A stretch of 64,000 nucleotides of DNA from Azospirillum sp. RU38E (GTDB lineage Bacteria; Pseudomonadota; Alphaproteobacteria; Azospirillales; Azospirillaceae): NCBI RefSeq assembly GCF_900188385.1, contig NZ_FZOI01000005.1, forward strand, positions 186,001 through 250,000, written 5' to 3'. The position numbers were made by a program, and so were the translations under genes. The notes beneath the pieces were generated by a model. That model was not told the origin of the DNA. It was given only the letters and a program-made list of their open reading frames with translations, and ran no database searches. Of this stretch, positions 35,824-45,470 are shown piece by piece. Each line of letters starts with the position of its first letter. Within the stretch, counting starts at the first letter, position 1.

Positions 35824-36750
35824 ATGAAAGACATTGACTGGGCCCTGCTGCGTTCCTTTCTGGCGGTGATGGAAACCGGCTCCCTTTCGGCGGCGGCAGC
35901 GCAGAGTGGCACCACCCAGCCCACCCTCAGCCGCCATATCCGGGAGCTGGAGCGGCAATTGGACATGTTGCTGTTCATCCGCTCCATCCGGGGGCTGCAA
36001 CCGACAGAGGCGGCACTGCGCCTGATCGATGATGCCCGCGCCATGGGGCAGGCCGCCCAGCGTCTGGGTTTCAAGGCCCAGGGGCAGGCCCAGGGCCTGC
36101 GCGGCACGGTCCGCCTGACCGCGTCCGTGGTGGTGGCCAACCTGCTGCTGCCGCCCCTGATCGTCGCCCTGCGGCAGGCGGAACCGCTTATTCAGGTGGA
36201 GATTGTGGCATCCGATACGATTCAGAACCTGCTGCATCGGGATGCCGATATCGCCATCCGCATGGTGGCCCCGACGCAGCAAGCCCTGATCGCCCGCAAG
36301 CTGGGCGACACCCCCATCGGCCTGTTCGCCAGCCGCGATTATGCCGCCCGCCACGGCTTGCCCGAAACCGTGCCGGATTTGGCGGCCCATACCCTGTTGG
36401 GTTTCGACCGCAGCGACATGATCATCCGGCTGGCGGCCGAAAACGGCCTGTCCCTGGCGCGGGAGGATTTCGCCCTGCGCTGTGATGATCAGATGCTGTA
36501 TTGGCACCTGCTGCTGGCCGGCGCCGGCCTTGGCTTCGCCCAGCACCTGCTCGCCCGCCGCCAGCCAGACCTGCTGCATGTCCCGCTGCCGCTGCGCTGC
36601 CCCTCCTTGCCGGTCTGGCTGGTGATGCAGGAAGACGTCCGCACCAACCCCCGCATCCGCCGCGTCGCCGATTTCCTGGGCAATGCACTGGCGGAAATGC
36701 TGGGCCGGGGGCCGGCGGATTGTGCGGGGGGTGGGGATGTGATAGGGTGA
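35824..36750 (+). CDS. LysR-family transcriptional regulator
   Basis: 308 aa. Winged helix-turn-helix at about 5-65 (WALLRSFLAVMETGSLSAAAAQSGTTQPTLSRHI), then the inducer-binding domain. It is divergent from DUF4260 with 96 bases between starts, the common arrangement for a LysR protein and its target. The C-terminal 15 residues are glycine-rich and read into low-complexity DNA. Start at 35824 has AAGG upstream. Ligand unknown. Confidence 0.87.
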   Translation: MKDIDWALLRSFLAVMETGSLSAAAAQSGTTQPTLSRHIRELERQLDMLLFIRSIRGLQPTEAALRLIDDARAMGQAAQRLGFKAQGQAQGLRGTVRLTASVVVANLLLPPLIVALRQAEPLIQVEIVASDTIQNLLHRDADIAIRMVAPTQQALIARKLGDTPIGLFASRDYAARHGLPETVPDLAAHTLLGFDRSDMIIRLAAENGLSLAREDFALRCDDQMLYWHLLLAGAGLGFAQHLLARRQPDLLHVPLPLRCPSLPVWLVMQEDVRTNPRIRRVADFLGNALAEMLGRGPADCAGGGDVIG

Positions 36751-36841
36751 AAGTCCTAGTGTGGGGTTTTGTGCCTGGGGGAGGGGGCTGCGCAACGGTG
36801 AGTGAAAATGTGTTGCGCAGTGTTGCGTAGGATGGGCTACC

Positions 36842-37072
36842 CAACCGGTCTGGCCTGCCGGCTCCCAAGGACTGATCGCTGCTGGGCCGGCGGCCAGAAA
36901 TGGCCGGGCGTCTCGTGTGGGCGCAGTACCAGAGGGAGAAATCTTGCAAGGCAATAGCAATCTGGTTTTTGTACTACAAAAACCCTTACCGCGCGGTGAT
37001 GCGCGCCGCATCATCAGCATGAGGAAAGCCAATGACCGCGAGCAACGAGCTTTTGGACCCTACCTGGATTGA
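36842..37072 (+). pseudogene. brnT: Remnant of a brnT toxin gene
   Basis: No intact frame, but pieces of a BrnT ribonuclease toxin can be read across three frames: NGR followed in another frame by RLVWAQYQRE (near 36903-36930), and RGDARRIISMRKANDREQ ending at a TGA at 37070-37072. The last piece matches the conserved C-terminus (RIISARxA) of BrnT and overlaps the start of brnA as in intact systems. The N-terminal part with its catalytic residues is not recognisable. Frameshifts plus loss of the 5' end point to decay. Confidence 0.6.
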
Positions 37073-37283
37073 CCCGGACGACGCACCTGATCTGTCTACA
37101 CCAGAATGGCAGGTGAAGTTTGCCGAAGCGCGGGCGCGCAAGGGTGGGCGGCCGAAATCGCCAGCACCCAAAGTTGCACTGACCCTGCGCCTGGACCCGG
37201 CGGTGGTGGATCATTTCCGGGCCACGGGGCCCGGCTGGCAAAGCCGCATCAATGAAACGCTGCGTAAAGCTGCGGGGTTGTGA
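37032..37283 (+). CDS. brnA: BrnA-type antitoxin, now orphan
   Basis: 83 aa. The N-terminal part (LDPTWIDPDDAPDLSTPEWQVKFAEARARKGGRP in outline, about 8-42) is the toxin-binding region, and the C-terminal APKVALTLRLDPAVVDHFRATGPGWQSRINETLRKAAGL segment is the ribbon-helix-helix DNA-binding domain typical of BrnA, given here only as positions 45-83. It would dimerise and bind its own promoter. The toxin gene upstream is broken, so it is a solitary antitoxin. The reading frame itself is intact, suggesting either recent decay of the toxin or a kept regulatory role. Confidence 0.85.
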   Translation: MTASNELLDPTWIDPDDAPDLSTPEWQVKFAEARARKGGRPKSPAPKVALTLRLDPAVVDHFRATGPGWQSRINETLRKAAGL

Positions 37284-37304
37284 CGGGCGTAGCAGCCCTT
37301 CCCC

Positions 37305-38351
37305 CTACCCCCGCACCAGCCCCACCAGCTTCGCCCCGATCTCCGTCGGGTTCAGCACATGGCTGGCGCCGCCCATGTCGATGGCGACGCCGGGCATTCC
37401 ATGGACCACGGAGCTGGCCTTGTCCTGGGCGATGGTGGTGGCCCCCAGCGCGTGCAGATGGGCCAGTTCGGCGGAGCCGTCGGCCCCCATGCCTGACAGC
37501 AGCACGCCCACCACCTCTGCCCCGAACTGGTCCGCCACGCTGCGGAACAGGTGGGAAACGGCGGGGCGCAGGCCGCTTTCCGGCGCGGCGTCGGACAGGC
37601 GGATCACCCCGTTGCGGTCAATGCCCAGATGCCGGTCATCCGGCGCCAGATAGACATGGCCGGGCATTGTGCCGGTGAAATCGCGTGCCACCTGCACCTC
37701 CAGCGCGCTGGAAAGCCGCAGCCATTCGGCAAAGCCTTCGACAAAGCCATTGGCAATATGCTGCACCACCAGAATGGGCAGGGGGAAATCTGCCGGCAGG
37801 CTGGACAGGATGGTCTGCAACGCCATCGGTCCCCCGGTGGACGCACCGATGGCCACCAGCCGGGGCCGGCTGCGCCCGCCGGCCACCTCCCCCGTGCCCG
37901 TCCCGGCGCGGGGGAGGCTGCCTAGCGGTGGCGGGCGGCGCCAGCGGCGCACCACCTTCACCTCCGACATCAGCCGCACGGTCATCACCAGATCGGCCGC
38001 CTCCGCATCATGGTCCACATGGCCGATGCCGGCCGGCCGGCGCACAAAGGCTAGCGCGCCGGCCTCCACCGCGCGGAAGGTGGCGGCGACTTGGTCGGTC
38101 ATCATGCCGGACACAATGACAATGGGCACCGGCAGCGTTTCCATGATGCGGCGGGTGGCGGTGAAACCATCCATGCCGGGCATATGGATATCCATCGTCA
38201 CCACGTCGGGCTTCAGATCCTGTACGGCCGCCACCGCTTCCTCGCCACTGGAAACGGCGCCCACCACCCGCATGTCGGGCTGGGTTTCCAGAATACTGAC
38301 CAGGAAGGCCCGTATCGTGGGGGAATCTTCGGCGACCAGAACCTTAATCAC
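37305..38351 (-). CDS. CheB-type methylesterase, WspF-like
   Basis: 348 aa. Receiver domain at 1-120 with the phosphoacceptor Asp54 in VTMDIHMPGMDG, then a linker and the methylesterase domain with GASTGGP (catalytic Ser), VVQHIANGFVEGFAEWL (His) and LLSGMGADG (Asp). It removes methyl groups from the receptor of this operon to reset it. It is the last gene of a Wsp-like operon, 11 bases after the hybrid CheA gene. In Wsp systems loss of this enzyme locks the pathway on. Confidence 0.92.
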   Translation of the reverse strand: MIKVLVAEDSPTIRAFLVSILETQPDMRVVGAVSSGEEAVAAVQDLKPDVVTMDIHMPGMDGFTATRRIMETLPVPIVIVSGMMTDQVAATFRAVEAGALAFVRRPAGIGHVDHDAEAADLVMTVRLMSEVKVVRRWRRPPPLGSLPRAGTGTGEVAGGRSRPRLVAIGASTGGPMALQTILSSLPADFPLPILVVQHIANGFVEGFAEWLRLSSALEVQVARDFTGTMPGHVYLAPDDRHLGIDRNGVIRLSDAAPESGLRPAVSHLFRSVADQFGAEVVGVLLSGMGADGSAELAHLHALGATTIAQDKASSVVHGMPGVAIDMGGASHVLNPTEIGAKLVGLVRG

Positions 38352-38362
38352 AACGCGCGTCC

Positions 38363-40603
38363 TTAAAGCAGGCGACCGATCATATCCAGCAGGTCGCTTT
38401 GGTCGAAACTTTTCTTCACGATATAGGCACTGGCACCGACATCAACCCCACGTTCCCTATCCTCCCGCGTTTCCAGCGAGGTAATCAGGATCACCGGCAG
38501 GTCGGCCGTCCGGGGATCGTGGCGGATTTTGCCGGTCAGTTCAAACCCGCTCATCCGCGGCATTTCCACGTCAGAGACAATCAAGTCGAAACTTTCCTCC
38601 GCCAGCAGACCCCAGGCTTCCAGCCCGTCAACGGCGGTGCGCACCCGGTATCCGGCCGCTTCCAGCACGTGTTTGAACAGGGTGCGGGCGGTGATGCTGT
38701 CTTCGGCGATCAGGATGGATTTGCGCGCCGGGGCCGCCATGCTGGTCAGGCTGCGGGCCGGGCGCGTGGGGAAATCCTGGCGCAGCGCGCTGCGCAGCAA
38801 CTCATGCACATTCAGCACAAAGCCCAGCCCGCCCGACGGCAGCATGATGGCCCCGGCGACGCAGGCCACCTGCGCCAGGGGCCAGCCCAGGCTTTTCATC
38901 AGGATTTCGGTTTCGCCGATAATTTGGTCCACCTCAATGGCGATACGCTGGCCGGCGGCGGCCACCACCAGATAATGCCGGAATTCCCCTTCCGGTTCCG
39001 GCCCGCCCGACAGGCGCAACAGGTCGGCCAGCCGGACCAGCCCGACGGCCTTGCCATCCACCCGCACCACCTCCCGCTGGTCCACCAGCTCCACCGCCCG
39101 CCAGGGAATGCGCGCCACCCGCTCCACCCGGTTGGTGGGCAGGGCCAGACATTGCGTGCCCACCCGCGTCATCACCACGCGGAAGGCCGCCATCGTCACC
39201 GGCAGCAGCAGGCGGAAGCTGGTGCCCGCACCGGGGGCGGTTTCCACCGCGATGGTGCCGCCCAGCCGTTCCACCTTTTCCTGCACGATGGCCAGCCCCA
39301 GCCCCCGGCCGGACAGGTCGGTCAACCCGCTGCTGGTGGACAGGCCGGACTGGAAAGCCAGTGCCAGGATTTGCCCCTGGTTCAGGGCTGCCGCCTCCTC
39401 TGCATCCACCACGCCCTGGGCGATGGCTTCCGCCACCAGCCGACCCCCATCCATGCCGCGCCCATCATCGCTGATGGTGATCTCGGCCCGGCCGCCATCG
39501 CGCGGGGCCAGGCTGATCGACAGGGTGCCCTGGCCCGGCTTGCCCTGGGCCAACCGTTCAGCCGGCGTCTCCAGCCCATGGCCGATGGCATTGCGGATCA
39601 GGTGCAGCAGGGCATCGCGTAGCTCCTCCTGCACCCGCCGGTCCAGCTCCAGCCCTTCCCCGGCGACGACAAGCTGGATATCCTTGCCCTGTTCGCGCGA
39701 CAGTTCGCGCACATTCTGCGCCACCAGATCCAGCAGGTTGGTGGCGGGCTGCATCAGCACCTGTTTGGTGCCGCTCAACAGCCCGTCCACGCTTTTGGCC
39801 AGCCCGCGCGCCTCCTGATCGGCCTCCGTGGCCAGCTTGCTCAAGCGCGATCCCAGCCAGGCCAGCGTCTGTGCGTCATGGTCAGCCTGGGCGGCCCGGC
39901 CCAACCGGCTCCGGCTGCGCGTGCGCTCCCCCAGTTCCCGTCCCAGCCCGCGCAGCATGGCCGCCCGCTCCGCGCCGGACAGCTTGGCCCCGATCAGCTC
40001 CTCCGCCTGATGCAGCAGCCGGTCCAGCTGGGCGATGGGTACCCGCACCGTCTGCTTCACCGGTCGGTGGGCCGCCGCCTGCTCCGGCACAGGCGGCACG
40101 GCAGCGGGGATTTCCGCCACGGTCGCCACCGGCGGGGCAGGGGCCGGAATGGGTGGCGGCAGGGGCGGGGGCGGCGGGCTGGCCATGCCCGGCGCGCCCG
40201 CCTTGTGGTTGATATCGCCAACCAGCCGGTCCAGCCCCGGCGGATCGGCCGGGCTGGGGCCATTGCCCCCGCCGGGGATCATCACCCGGATGGCCCCCAG
40301 GCTGCGATGCAGCAGCTCCCGCAGGTCGCCATCCAGCGCCATGTTGCCCTGCTTCACCAGGGCCAGCAGCGATTCCAGCGCATGGCAGAGCGCGACCAGG
40401 GAGCCCAGATTGACTGTGCGCGCCGCGCCCTTCAGCGTATGCACCTGCCGGAAGATCTTTTCCACCAGTTCGCGCCGCCGCTCCTCGGCCACGCCGCGAT
40501 CCAGTTCCAGCAGTGCCGCACCCAGGGCGGTGGCATGGTCCTCCGCTTCCACGGTGAACATGGCCAGCAGCCGTTGCAGAAGCTGTTCATTCCTGCTGTT
40601 CAT
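38363..40603 (-). CDS. Hybrid CheA histidine kinase with receiver, WspE-like
   Basis: 746 aa. HPt domain at about 1-120 with the phosphorylated His55 in VHTLKGAART. A Pro/Ala-rich linker (about 140-190) is followed by dimerisation and ATPase domains (NAIGHGLE, ISDDGRGMDGGRL, DLSGRGLGLAIVQ), a CheW-like domain (about 480-610) and a C-terminal receiver (about 625-746, acceptor in DLIVSDVEMPR). This HPt-kinase-CheW-REC order is that of WspE and other alternative-function systems. It would phosphorylate CheB and an output regulator not encoded in the operon. Confidence 0.92.
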   Translation of the reverse strand: MNSRNEQLLQRLLAMFTVEAEDHATALGAALLELDRGVAEERRRELVEKIFRQVHTLKGAARTVNLGSLVALCHALESLLALVKQGNMALDGDLRELLHRSLGAIRVMIPGGGNGPSPADPPGLDRLVGDINHKAGAPGMASPPPPPLPPPIPAPAPPVATVAEIPAAVPPVPEQAAAHRPVKQTVRVPIAQLDRLLHQAEELIGAKLSGAERAAMLRGLGRELGERTRSRSRLGRAAQADHDAQTLAWLGSRLSKLATEADQEARGLAKSVDGLLSGTKQVLMQPATNLLDLVAQNVRELSREQGKDIQLVVAGEGLELDRRVQEELRDALLHLIRNAIGHGLETPAERLAQGKPGQGTLSISLAPRDGGRAEITISDDGRGMDGGRLVAEAIAQGVVDAEEAAALNQGQILALAFQSGLSTSSGLTDLSGRGLGLAIVQEKVERLGGTIAVETAPGAGTSFRLLLPVTMAAFRVVMTRVGTQCLALPTNRVERVARIPWRAVELVDQREVVRVDGKAVGLVRLADLLRLSGGPEPEGEFRHYLVVAAAGQRIAIEVDQIIGETEILMKSLGWPLAQVACVAGAIMLPSGGLGFVLNVHELLRSALRQDFPTRPARSLTSMAAPARKSILIAEDSITARTLFKHVLEAAGYRVRTAVDGLEAWGLLAEESFDLIVSDVEMPRMSGFELTGKIRHDPRTADLPVILITSLETREDRERGVDVGASAYIVKKSFDQSDLLDMIGRLL

Positions 40604-40625
40604 GGACCGTCCCCGTCGCCGCCCG

Positions 40626-42242
40626 TCAGGCGCGATACTGGCTGACCAGCGATTTCAGCTTGTGCCCCAGCGCATTCAGATTATGCGCCGCGGTTTCCGC
40701 CTGTTTGGTGGCCACGGTATTCTGGGTGCTGGCCTGCCGGATGCTGTCCATGGCCAGCGCCACCTGATCGATGCCCACCTGCTGCTGCTGGTTCGACGCG
40801 ACGATCTGGGTGCTGGCCTGGGTGGCAATGGCGATATTGTGGGCCAGGTTCTCAATGGCCTGGCCCGCCTCCAGCGACTGGCGTACCCCGGCATCCACCG
40901 CCTTGGAGCCCTGTTCGGCGGCCAGCACGGCGGTGGCCGTGGCCTTCTGGATATCGGTCAGGATGGCGCGGACCTGGGCCGTTGCCTCCTTGGACTGTTC
41001 GGCCAGGCTTTTCACCTCCGTGGCCACCACCACGAAACCCTTGCCCTGTTCGCCCGCCCGCGCCGCCTCGATGGCGGCGTTGACGGCCAGCAGGTTGGAT
41101 TGTTCGGCCAGATCATTGACGGAGGCGACGATGGTGCCGATGGCCTGGCTCTGTTCAGACAGTTTGATCACCGCCTCGGCGATGGCGCCGATCTGGTCGC
41201 GCACCAGATTGATGCCGGCGATGCTCTGTTCCACCGCCCGCTTGCCGGTGGCGGAGATCTGTGCCGTCGCCTGGGCCGTATCGGCGACATGGCGGGCCTT
41301 TTCGGTGGAAAGCTGGGAGGTCTTGCGCACCTCCTCCATGGTGGAGGAGGTTTCCGCCAGGGCCGTGGCCGTCTCTGCCGCCGATGCGGCCACCTGGGCC
41401 GTGGTGCTGACAATCTGGCTGCCGGCCGATCCCAACACATTGATGCCTTCCGACAGTTCCTGCATCAGTTGCCGCAGGCTGCGCGTCATCCGCATGAAGG
41501 TGTCGGAGAGGATGCCCACCTCGTCCGTGCGGCTGGAGGGTGTCAGCGTCACGGTCAGATCGCCGGTGCCGATCCGCTCCGCAATGCGGGTGATCTCCTG
41601 CAACGGGGTGGCAATGTTGCGGCTGAGATAAAGGCCGGAGGCCAGCACCAGCAGGCCGGCGATCAGCGCGCCGCCGATCACGCTGGCGCGCGCCATTTCG
41701 GTCGTATCCTCCAGCTCCGCCTCCCGCTGGCGGAGCAGGGTGTCTTCCACCGCGTGCATCTGGGCAATGACGCCGCGGAAATCATCCATCGCCTTCTGGC
41801 CCCGCAGGGTCATCACCGCCGCCTGGCTTTCCTGGAAACCCTGGTTGCGGCGGATATCCACATTCATGCGCATGGATTCGGTTTTCACCGCGATGAATTC
41901 CTCCGCCCGGTCCATATTGCGCACCTGATCCGGATTATCCGCGATCAGATTACGCAAACTGCGGACCCCCGGCTGCAGCCGGCCCAGCGCATTTTCATAA
42001 GGTTCCAGGAATTTCGGGTCGCCGGTAATCAGGAAGCCGCGCTGCCCCGTCTCCACATCCTGCATGATGGACAGCAGTTCGGTGATGGCGCCCTGTACCT
42101 GATAGGTGTGGCTGCGCCAGGCGGCGTCGGCGGTCAGCCGATCGGTCACCCGCAGGGAGACGCCGCCGACCACCAGCAGAACCAGCAGCACCATGCACAG
42201 GCTGCCCCAGATTTTCGTGCCCACGGTGATGCGCATGATCAT
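40626..42242 (-). CDS. Methyl-accepting receptor with CHASE3-like sensor, WspA-like
   Basis: 538 aa. An N-terminal membrane helix (about 10-30) leads to a periplasmic helical sensor with [22 protein letters not shown] (about 60-80), the hallmark of CHASE3. A second helix (about 185-207) is followed by HAMP and the signalling domain with tip segment [20 protein letters not shown]. The ATG at 42242 forms ATGA with the preceding CheW stop, so the start is fixed by coupling. It provides the input of the Wsp-like pathway and may sense surface contact or envelope stress as WspA does; that is by analogy. Confidence 0.9.
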   Translation of the reverse strand: MIMRITVGTKIWGSLCMVLLVLLVVGGVSLRVTDRLTADAAWRSHTYQVQGAITELLSIMQDVETGQRGFLITGDPKFLEPYENALGRLQPGVRSLRNLIADNPDQVRNMDRAEEFIAVKTESMRMNVDIRRNQGFQESQAAVMTLRGQKAMDDFRGVIAQMHAVEDTLLRQREAELEDTTEMARASVIGGALIAGLLVLASGLYLSRNIATPLQEITRIAERIGTGDLTVTLTPSSRTDEVGILSDTFMRMTRSLRQLMQELSEGINVLGSAGSQIVSTTAQVAASAAETATALAETSSTMEEVRKTSQLSTEKARHVADTAQATAQISATGKRAVEQSIAGINLVRDQIGAIAEAVIKLSEQSQAIGTIVASVNDLAEQSNLLAVNAAIEAARAGEQGKGFVVVATEVKSLAEQSKEATAQVRAILTDIQKATATAVLAAEQGSKAVDAGVRQSLEAGQAIENLAHNIAIATQASTQIVASNQQQQVGIDQVALAMDSIRQASTQNTVATKQAETAAHNLNALGHKLKSLVSQYRA

Positions 42243-42859
42243 TGCCCCCTTGTCGCCGGTCCCGGCAGGCCCGCTTGTGCGAAACCATTGTCGTCATCAT
42301 TGAACAGCACGGCCCCATCCAGCAGGATGGTACCGGTCCGTGAAATGCCATGGAAAAAACGCCGGCCCTGTTGAACGGTTGCCGGCAGGTTGTCGATCTG
42401 GTCACGGGCGATGCTGGTCATGCCGATCACCCGTTCTGCCAGCAGGCCCAGCATCCGCTTCCCCTGTTCCAGCACGATGATGGCATCGGCTTCCGGCGTC
42501 GCTGGCAGGCCGCAGAGCAGGCCGAAATCGATGGCCGAGACCACCTGTCCGCGCAGATAGAAGATGCCGGCCAGGAAGGATGGGGTGCAGGGCACCGGGG
42601 TGGGGCGCAGTTCCGTCGCCACCTCCCGCACCAGATGGCCTTCCACGGCAAAGGGCCGACCCTGTAGCTGGAATTCCAGCAGGGTGAGCTGCGCGGCCGC
42701 ATCTGCCGGCTCCACCGGTTTGCGGGCCAGTTGCCGGGCGCGTTCCCGCAACCGGCGGCTTGTCTCCGCCTCCCCCGGCTCGAACCCGCGCGCCAGCCCT
42801 TCACGGGCGGCGGCAAGGCGCAGATGCATCGCGGTCCAGTCGATCCTGCTCTCACTCAT
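42239..42859 (-). CDS. CheW-domain coupling protein, WspD-like
   Basis: 206 aa. An N-terminal helical extension (about 1-65, rich in Arg/Glu) precedes a CheW domain ([22 protein letters not shown], then [18 protein letters not shown]). The extension distinguishes it from simple CheW and is like WspD. It bridges the receptor and the hybrid CheA. ATGA overlaps join it to the CheR-type gene before and the receptor gene after. Confidence 0.88.
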   Translation of the reverse strand: MSESRIDWTAMHLRLAAAREGLARGFEPGEAETSRRLRERARQLARKPVEPADAAAQLTLLEFQLQGRPFAVEGHLVREVATELRPTPVPCTPSFLAGIFYLRGQVVSAIDFGLLCGLPATPEADAIIVLEQGKRMLGLLAERVIGMTSIARDQIDNLPATVQQGRRFFHGISRTGTILLDGAVLFNDDDNGFAQAGLPGPATRGQ

Positions 42860-44307
42860 AACCCAACCTCGGCGCTGGCGACGCGGATGATCTCCGTCAG
42901 ACGGCCGACGGTCAGCCCGTCGGATTCAGGCAATGTGTCCTCCGGCGCGTGGCGGCGCAACAAATCCAGTGTATTGCGATAATGCCGGCGGGCATCGACC
43001 ACCCGGCCTTCCCCCAGGGCCAACCGTGCCAGGGCGAAATGGGCCAGCACAAAGCCGGGGTCCAGAAACAGGGCACGGCGCAGGGCCTCGGCGGCCTGTT
43101 TCAGCTCCCCGCGCTCCTGGCTGATCATGGCCAGCAGGTAATGCCGCTCCGGGGCGGTTCGGTCCAGGCTCAGCGCCCGTTGACACCAAAGCGCTGCCTC
43201 TTCCAGGCGGCCTTCATTGGCGTGCAGCCGGGCCAGCATGGCCAGGGCGGTACCATCGGCCTCCAGCACCACCGGATCGGCCCGCAGCAGGGCGATAGCC
43301 TCCCGATAGCGTCCCTGCTGGTACAGTGGCTGCACCTGGGCCAGCAGATCATCCGGCCCCTGGGGGGACAAGGGCGGAGGGGCAGGGGCCAGGGTGGGCG
43401 GTGCCGGCAGTATCGGCACCACCAGCGTTGAGGGGGGCACCGATGGCAGGGCGGCGGCACCTGCCGCCTTGCGGTAGAAGGTGGCCCCTGGCAATTGGGC
43501 ATTGACGAAGGGCTGGAACAGTTCTGTCGACCCTTCGACCGAACTGGCCACCAGCCACCCGCCTTCCACCAGGGAATTATGCAGATTGGCCACCACCTGC
43601 CGCGCCCGGTCAAAGCTGAAATACATCAGCACATTGCGGCAGAAGATGATGTCCATCGCATTGGTGTTGCTGGTGACGGACGGATAAAGATCCTCTGCCA
43701 GATTATGATAGGCAAAGCTGACCATGCGGCGGATGCGGGGAAGGATCACCTGCCTGCCGTCCTGGGCCTCGAAATATTTCTGCCGGACGGCCGGATCAAC
43801 GCCCCGGAAGGACCATTCCCCGTATCGCCCCTCTGTCGCCCGGCGCAGGGAGCGGGGATTGATGTCGGTTGCCAGGATAGTGATGTTCCAAAGGGCAATA
43901 TCCGGGATCAACCCGTCCAGCAGCATGGCCACGGAATAGGCTTCCTCGCCCGTGCTGCAGGCGGCACTCCAGATCCGCAGATGCCGCGTGCCCGCCTGCC
44001 GGCGCGCCGCGATCAGCGGCGGCAGCACGGTCTCCGCCAGGGCCTTGAAGCTTTGTGGTTCACGGAAGAAATAGGTTTCGCCGATGGTCAGATGGCTGGC
44101 CAGGATTTCAATCTGTTCCCGCGTCGGCTCTGTCGCCAGGAAATGCTGCATACAGGCGGCCGCATCCGGGAAGCCCAGCTCCTTGGCCATGATGTCCACC
44201 GCCCGGCCCAGTTCCGCCCGCCGTTCGGGGGCATAGTGCAGACCGGTGCGCGTTTCCAGGAACTGGCTGAACGCCGTCAGCACGCCGCCATCGCCACTGA
44301 TGCTCAT
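42856..44307 (-). CDS. CheR methyltransferase with TPR tail, WspC-like
   Basis: 483 aa. Residues about 10-275 are CheR: an N-terminal helical domain, then the SAM-binding domain with RIWSAACSTGEEAYSVAML and DIIFCRNVLMYF. A Pro-rich linker (about 290-325) joins a TPR region (about 330-460) with repeats such as LAMLARLHANEGRLEEAALWCQRAL, given here by position. It methylates the receptor. CheR with C-terminal TPRs is the WspC form. It overlaps both neighbours by 4 bases. Confidence 0.9.
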   Translation of the reverse strand: MSISGDGGVLTAFSQFLETRTGLHYAPERRAELGRAVDIMAKELGFPDAAACMQHFLATEPTREQIEILASHLTIGETYFFREPQSFKALAETVLPPLIAARRQAGTRHLRIWSAACSTGEEAYSVAMLLDGLIPDIALWNITILATDINPRSLRRATEGRYGEWSFRGVDPAVRQKYFEAQDGRQVILPRIRRMVSFAYHNLAEDLYPSVTSNTNAMDIIFCRNVLMYFSFDRARQVVANLHNSLVEGGWLVASSVEGSTELFQPFVNAQLPGATFYRKAAGAAALPSVPPSTLVVPILPAPPTLAPAPPPLSPQGPDDLLAQVQPLYQQGRYREAIALLRADPVVLEADGTALAMLARLHANEGRLEEAALWCQRALSLDRTAPERHYLLAMISQERGELKQAAEALRRALFLDPGFVLAHFALARLALGEGRVVDARRHYRNTLDLLRRHAPEDTLPESDGLTVGRLTEIIRVASAEVGL

Positions 44308-44801
44308 GCATCGCCCCGCTGTCGGCCAAGGCTGTCATCCAGGGCGGCGGCCTCTGCCAGCGACAGGAAGTGGTCCACATCATGGATGAAGACGGGCCCC
44401 TCAGCCAGCCGGGTGACACTGTCAAAATAGCGTGTGCCGGGCACGACCCCTTCCACCGGCACCAGCGATGCCGCTGGCAATTGAATGGTGCCGGTCACAT
44501 GGTCCACCAGCAGGGCAACCAGGCGCTGGCCTGCGTGGACCATCACCAGCGCATCCTCCAGCCGTTGCCGGCGGGGCGGCAGATCGAAACGCTGGCGGAT
44601 ATCCAATACCGGCAGAATGTCCCCGGCGACATCGATCACCCCCAGCACGATGGCAGGGGCGGCCGGCAGTGGCGTGATATCCACCAGCGGGGCCACCCGC
44701 GCCACCCGTTCCAGCCGCAGCGCATAGCTGCGGTCATCCAGTGTGAACAACAACAGATCGACCATGGCGGTCGATGGGATGCCGTCCTGGAAATCACCCA
44801 T
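44304..44801 (-). CDS. CheW-domain coupling protein, WspB-like
   Basis: 165 aa from the ATG at 44801 (MGDFQDGIPSTAMVD), which has AGAGG eight bases upstream; the longer open frame before it is Arg-rich and unlikely to be coding. A single CheW domain covers almost the whole protein (LLLFTLDDRSYALRLERVARV, VLGVIDVAGDILPVLDIR). It is first of the Wsp-like operon; with the second CheW protein it completes the B/D pair found in Wsp systems. Confidence 0.88.
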   Translation of the reverse strand: MGDFQDGIPSTAMVDLLLFTLDDRSYALRLERVARVAPLVDITPLPAAPAIVLGVIDVAGDILPVLDIRQRFDLPPRRQRLEDALVMVHAGQRLVALLVDHVTGTIQLPAASLVPVEGVVPGTRYFDSVTRLAEGPVFIHDVDHFLSLAEAAALDDSLGRQRGDA

Positions 44802-45470
44802 GCCGAACGCCTCTGTTCCCTGCTGATTGATGATGGAAGGCCCTGGCTTACGGCCCCTCGCTCGTCTCGACGGTCGCCGACGCGCGTCCATGCACCCAAG
44901 CCCTGCCGCCCGATGGCGGCGTCTGATACCAGAGGCAACATGCATATACCGGGAGCCATGATCAATGGCTCTTCGCATCCTGGTCCATTTAATGCGGCAC
45001 AGGGTTTGGGGCGCTGGCTGCCCACCTGCTGGATCAGCCCTTTCCAAGTCTGGACTGCAGGCCGTGGGATTTGCTTATGTGGGCCCATTGCCGCTGCCCG
45101 TGAACCCGCTGACCTAGCCCCTTTGCCTCAGTGACCCGGCGCGGGATGAGAGCATAATCGCAGTTGCAGCAAGAATACGGGTAAGCGTGAAGCCCCCCAA
45201 TCGGCCGGATAAACAGGTAGTATCGTTACAAACGATATGGATTATCTGAGGATTTTAGCTATTTTTAAGTCATGCATCAGCTGCATGATCGCTAGTATCA
45301 TTAGCGGGCCATTTATATGGTAAATGCCCTTTTCGCTGCACTGCGATATGGCTATAGTGCAAAGCACAACAAGGGTGCGCAGTTAAGACAGACCCATTTT
45401 TCAGGGAGCGAACGTACAGGGCCCATAACGTCGGTGGCATCCGCCCCCGTTCAACCTTGTGAGTATCGCT
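44802..45470. other. Long intergenic region with palindromes, between divergent genes
   Basis: 669 bases. The left half (44802-45120) should hold the Wsp operon promoter; a GAGCCAT-GATCA-ATGGCTC hairpin lies near 44953-44971. The right half (45180-45470) is AT-rich, with palindromes at 45270-45288 and 45290-45306 and a -10-like TATAGT at 45353-45358 ahead of the secreted-protein gene. No convincing gene is seen. Confidence 0.5.
45270..45306. promoter_or_regulatory. Two adjacent palindromes upstream of the secreted-protein gene
   Basis: TCATGCA-TCAGC-TGCATGA (45270-45288) is a perfect 7-5-7 dyad, directly followed by CGCTA-GTATCAT-TAGCG (45290-45306). They lie about 50 bases upstream of a TATAGT -10-like box and are good candidate activator or repressor sites. 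The regulator is unknown. Confidence 0.4.

Noticed and set aside
44830-44975. Possible fourth, degenerate copy of the composite repeat
   Set aside because: A GGCTTACG stretch, a CGGTCGCCG stretch and two hairpins occur, but their order and spacing fit neither strand well and the terminal box is missing.
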